Below are positions 62,056 to 64,000 of a stretch of 64,000 nt of DNA, piece after piece. Location: the NCBI GenBank assembly GCA_025462735.1, contig JAOAPC010000018.1, positions 1 through 64,000 of the forward strand, in the 5' to 3' direction. The notes beneath the pieces are model-generated. The model ran no database searches. It was not told the DNA's origin and saw only the letters and a list, made by a program, of their open reading frames with translations. The stretch's first letter is position 1, and each line of letters starts with the position of its first letter. This stretch comes from Acidobacteriaceae bacterium. GTDB lineage: Bacteria > Acidobacteriota > Terriglobia > Terriglobales > Acidobacteriaceae. Both the position numbers and the translations under genes were made by a program.

Positions 62056-62868
62056 TTGCCAGTCGAACCCTCTCCATCTCCAGCTGCGGCGCCGGTGCGG
62101 GTCGGGCAGGCACTGGTCCACGTAGGCACTTCCGGCTGGCACTACAAGCAATGGATCGGCGATTTTTATCCGCCGCGTTTTTCTCCAGCGAACATGCTGT
62201 CATGGTACGCGCGCGAATTTCCCACGGTCGAAATCAATAATTCCTTTTACCGGCTTCCGGAGGAGAAAACCTTCCGCGATTGGGCCCGAGCAGTTCCCGA
62301 CGGCTTTTTGTTCGCGGTCAAGGCAAGCCGTTTTCTCACCCATATCAAACGGCTTAAAGACCCTGAGGATCCCATCAAGCTGTTCTTTTCGCGCGCCAAA
62401 CATTTAGGTTCCCACCTCGGGCCGGTACTCTTTCAACTTCCGCCGAAGTGGAAGGCCGATTCTGGACGCCTACGCGAATTCCTGGCGCTGCTGCCGCGAA
62501 AGCATCATTATGCAATCGAGTTTCGCGATGAGAGCTGGTACACGCCTGGGATTTATGAGTTGTTGAGGCGGCACAATACTGCACTGTGCATTCATGATTG
62601 GCATTCCGCTCCCTGGGCTCAGGAACTCACCGCGGACTTCACTTATATACGGTTTCATGGGACCAGCGGACGCTACGCAGGAAACTATCCCGATGACATT
62701 CTGCAAGGATGGGCGAAGCAAATTCAGAGCTGGGCGGCGCGACTATCTAACGTGTATGTGTATTTCAACAACGACGTCGCCGGACACGCCATCCGCAATG
62801 CTCGAACCTTACGGACCGCTCTCGCAGGCCTGAATATTGTCGCCGATCCGCGTAGCACGGCAGCATGA
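62056..62868 (+). CDS. DUF72 domain protein
   Basis: A 270-aa TIM-barrel-like protein of the YecE/DUF72 family, whose reaction is not known. VGTSGWHYKQWIGDFYPP, NSFYRLPEEKTFRDWARAVP, GPVLFQLPPKWKAD and YVYFNNDVAGHAIRNA are the family blocks. The TTG at 62056 follows GGAG and leaves one base after the stop of the preceding gene. The frame runs on further upstream, but that part is a shadow of the basic tail of the DUF6496 gene. Confidence 0.88.
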   Translation: MPVEPSPSPAAAPVRVGQALVHVGTSGWHYKQWIGDFYPPRFSPANMLSWYAREFPTVEINNSFYRLPEEKTFRDWARAVPDGFLFAVKASRFLTHIKRLKDPEDPIKLFFSRAKHLGSHLGPVLFQLPPKWKADSGRLREFLALLPRKHHYAIEFRDESWYTPGIYELLRRHNTALCIHDWHSAPWAQELTADFTYIRFHGTSGRYAGNYPDDILQGWAKQIQSWAARLSNVYVYFNNDVAGHAIRNARTLRTALAGLNIVADPRSTAA

Positions 62869-63052
62869 ACGCGGTCTTTGCTTCTGTTAGGGTTAGGAGT
62901 AGTGCATAATCCCAACAAAACAAAGTAATTCCCACTGCCCTTCCTACAGCAAATAGGTTTTTGAAGTACAGCGTCGGCCTGATCGTCAGGTTAGTGCGCC
63001 AGCGCTATTCTTCTACCGTGCAAGTAACTAACACAAGCAAAGAGGAGGCAGC

Positions 63053-63232
63053 ATGCTGTATTGGGCGCTGGTATTTCTAATTATCGCGATTATCGCCGCA
63101 ATCTTTGGGTTCGGTGGTGTCGCGGTTGCAGCGGCCGGAATCGCGAAGCTCCTGTTCTTCATTTTCCTAGTGGTGTTCGTCATCACCTTGATTACAGGGC
63201 TCACGCGCCGCGGCCGTACTCCTGGTATCTAA
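63053..63232 (+). CDS. DUF1328 (YtjA family) small membrane protein
   Basis: A 59-aa protein. The ATG at 63053 is preceded by [28 protein letters not shown] followed by [20 protein letters not shown] is the characteristic two-helix hairpin of DUF1328. Such proteins are widespread and stress-linked in some bacteria, of unknown role. It is followed by a terminator. Confidence 0.9.
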   Translation: MLYWALVFLIIAIIAAIFGFGGVAVAAAGIAKLLFFIFLVVFVITLITGLTRRGRTPGI

Positions 63233-63352
63233 TTCCCAGGGCTGAGGCACAGTTTATAAATCCGGATCCAGTTGGTCTGCGCGAATGAAACCAGACTTGG
63301 CCCGGATTTTCATTTGGAAAGTCTCGGCTGAAAATTGCCGTTTGCAAAAATT

Positions 63353-63377
63353 AAGGCCCCGCATTGCGGGGCCTTTC
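63353..63377. terminator. bidirectional terminator between DUF1328 and the secreted protein gene
   Basis: AAGGCCCCGCA (63353-63363) pairs with TGCGGGGCCTT (63365-63375), TTCG following. The complementary strand has a TTAA/T run, so it could stop both convergent genes. Confidence 0.75.
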
Positions 63378-63398
63378 GTTGTGCACAATAGCTAGAAA

Positions 63399-63980
63399 CT
63401 ACTGCGGGGGCTGAGCGCCTGTGCTAGAGCCGGAGGGACTGCTGCCAGTGCTCGCTCCGTTGCCTGTGCCAGACGAGTTGCCCATGTTTCCTGAGTGGCC
63501 CATTCCCTTGCCACTGCATGTTTCGGAAATCATCTCAACTTTGGTGACGTTGAAGGTCTTCTCTGATCCACCTGCATTCCCAGAAGCTGTAGATGACATC
63601 CCGCTGCCGCTCTCCCATGCACCCTTCACCGCTACTTCGTGCCCTACATGAGCGGAAACATCCTGGCCGGTCAGCATGACGGTCTTGCCCTTTTTAGTTT
63701 CGAGCACATACTGCCCGCCCTGGGACTGCACGCACCCCTTTAACTTGTGTTCTCCGCTGTTGCGGTTCCGATTGGCCGAGCCTTGATCAGTCTGGGTTGT
63801 CGGAGCAGTGTTGTCGGGTTGGCCCATTCCGGGTTGCTGATTCGGATATTGGCCGGGCTGCTGCATGTTTGGGGAAGAGTTCTGCGTGCCCTGACTTCCG
63901 CCGGCCGGGGCCGTTTGGGCAACAGCCGACGCAACGAAAAAGGCGAACGCCAGACAGAGTGATACCGTTAGTTTTCTCAT
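63399..63980 (-). CDS. secreted low-complexity protein (DUF5818-like core)
   Basis: A 193-aa exported protein. A signal peptide (residues 1-21, AFFVASAVAQ) is followed by a Q/P/N-rich linker, a central beta-rich module (LKGCVQSQGGQYVLETKKGK, then VMLTGQDVSAHVGHEVAVKG) and a G/S-rich tail. The module resembles acidobacterial DUF5818-type periplasmic domains. The function is unknown. Confidence 0.75.
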   Translation of the reverse strand: MRKLTVSLCLAFAFFVASAVAQTAPAGGSQGTQNSSPNMQQPGQYPNQQPGMGQPDNTAPTTQTDQGSANRNRNSGEHKLKGCVQSQGGQYVLETKKGKTVMLTGQDVSAHVGHEVAVKGAWESGSGMSSTASGNAGGSEKTFNVTKVEMISETCSGKGMGHSGNMGNSSGTGNGASTGSSPSGSSTGAQPPQ

Positions 63981-64000
63981 GAATACTCTCCTGCTTTTGA

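Overview
The window looks like chromosomal DNA of a soil Acidobacteriota member (Terriglobia / Koribacter-like). That placement is inferred from the gene mix: a complete argR-C-B-D-F-G-H-GNAT-J operon, a secreted GH13/GH3 pair, a TIGR03118 protein, a long BamA-like/TamB pair, DUF6496 and DUF1328 proteins, and moderately high GC. No rRNA gene is present to confirm it.

Layout. 1-3.9 kb: a small stress block (HdeD-like membrane protein, Hsp20, channel-like membrane protein) and a 5'-truncated aldo/keto reductase relic. 3.96-13.2 kb: an integrated element of about 9.2 kb in the 3' end of tRNA-Asn(GTT). It is bounded by 29-bp direct repeats and carries a tyrosine integrase and excisionase-like gene beside the tRNA, a serine recombinase, a left-pointing cluster of small genes, a 1.3-kb gene-free stretch, and a right-pointing operon of mostly unrecognised proteins ending in a replication-initiator-like protein. 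13.4-19.2 kb: secreted carbohydrate enzymes and a TIGR03118 protein. 19.6-30.6 kb: housekeeping and envelope genes (TonB-like, HIT, RlpA, MutY, TlpA-like, M28 peptidase, RdgB, a large multi-spanning membrane protein, DHA2 exporter). 30.6-34.0 kb: a sulfate-assimilation/siroheme operon (SirC-like, CobA, CysH) followed by a LysR regulator. 34.0-35.1 kb: repeats, a 56-aa ORF and a GIY-YIG gene framed by inverted repeat modules. 35.2-44.2 kb: the arginine operon, with tandem ARG boxes over the argR start. 44.4-55.6 kb, all leftward: transaldolase, a zinc-ribbon-like protein, a lone receiver domain, a phosphoribosyltransferase/kinase-like fusion, TamB and a BamA/TamA-like protein with about seven POTRA units. 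55.9-60.6 kb: a tight five-gene glycoconjugate operon. 60.8-64 kb: small proteins, a DUF72 protein and a secreted protein.

The most exciting signal is upstream of the siroheme/CysH operon. A 28-codon ORF with seven Cys codons in ten is followed by mutually exclusive pairing segments and an intrinsic terminator. This is the architecture of a trp-type transcription attenuator that would sense charged tRNA-Cys. It is too short to be seen as an ordinary gene. Second is the tRNA-Asn element with its helically phased repeats at both ends and unusual leader modules. Third is the GIY-YIG/inverted-repeat unit.
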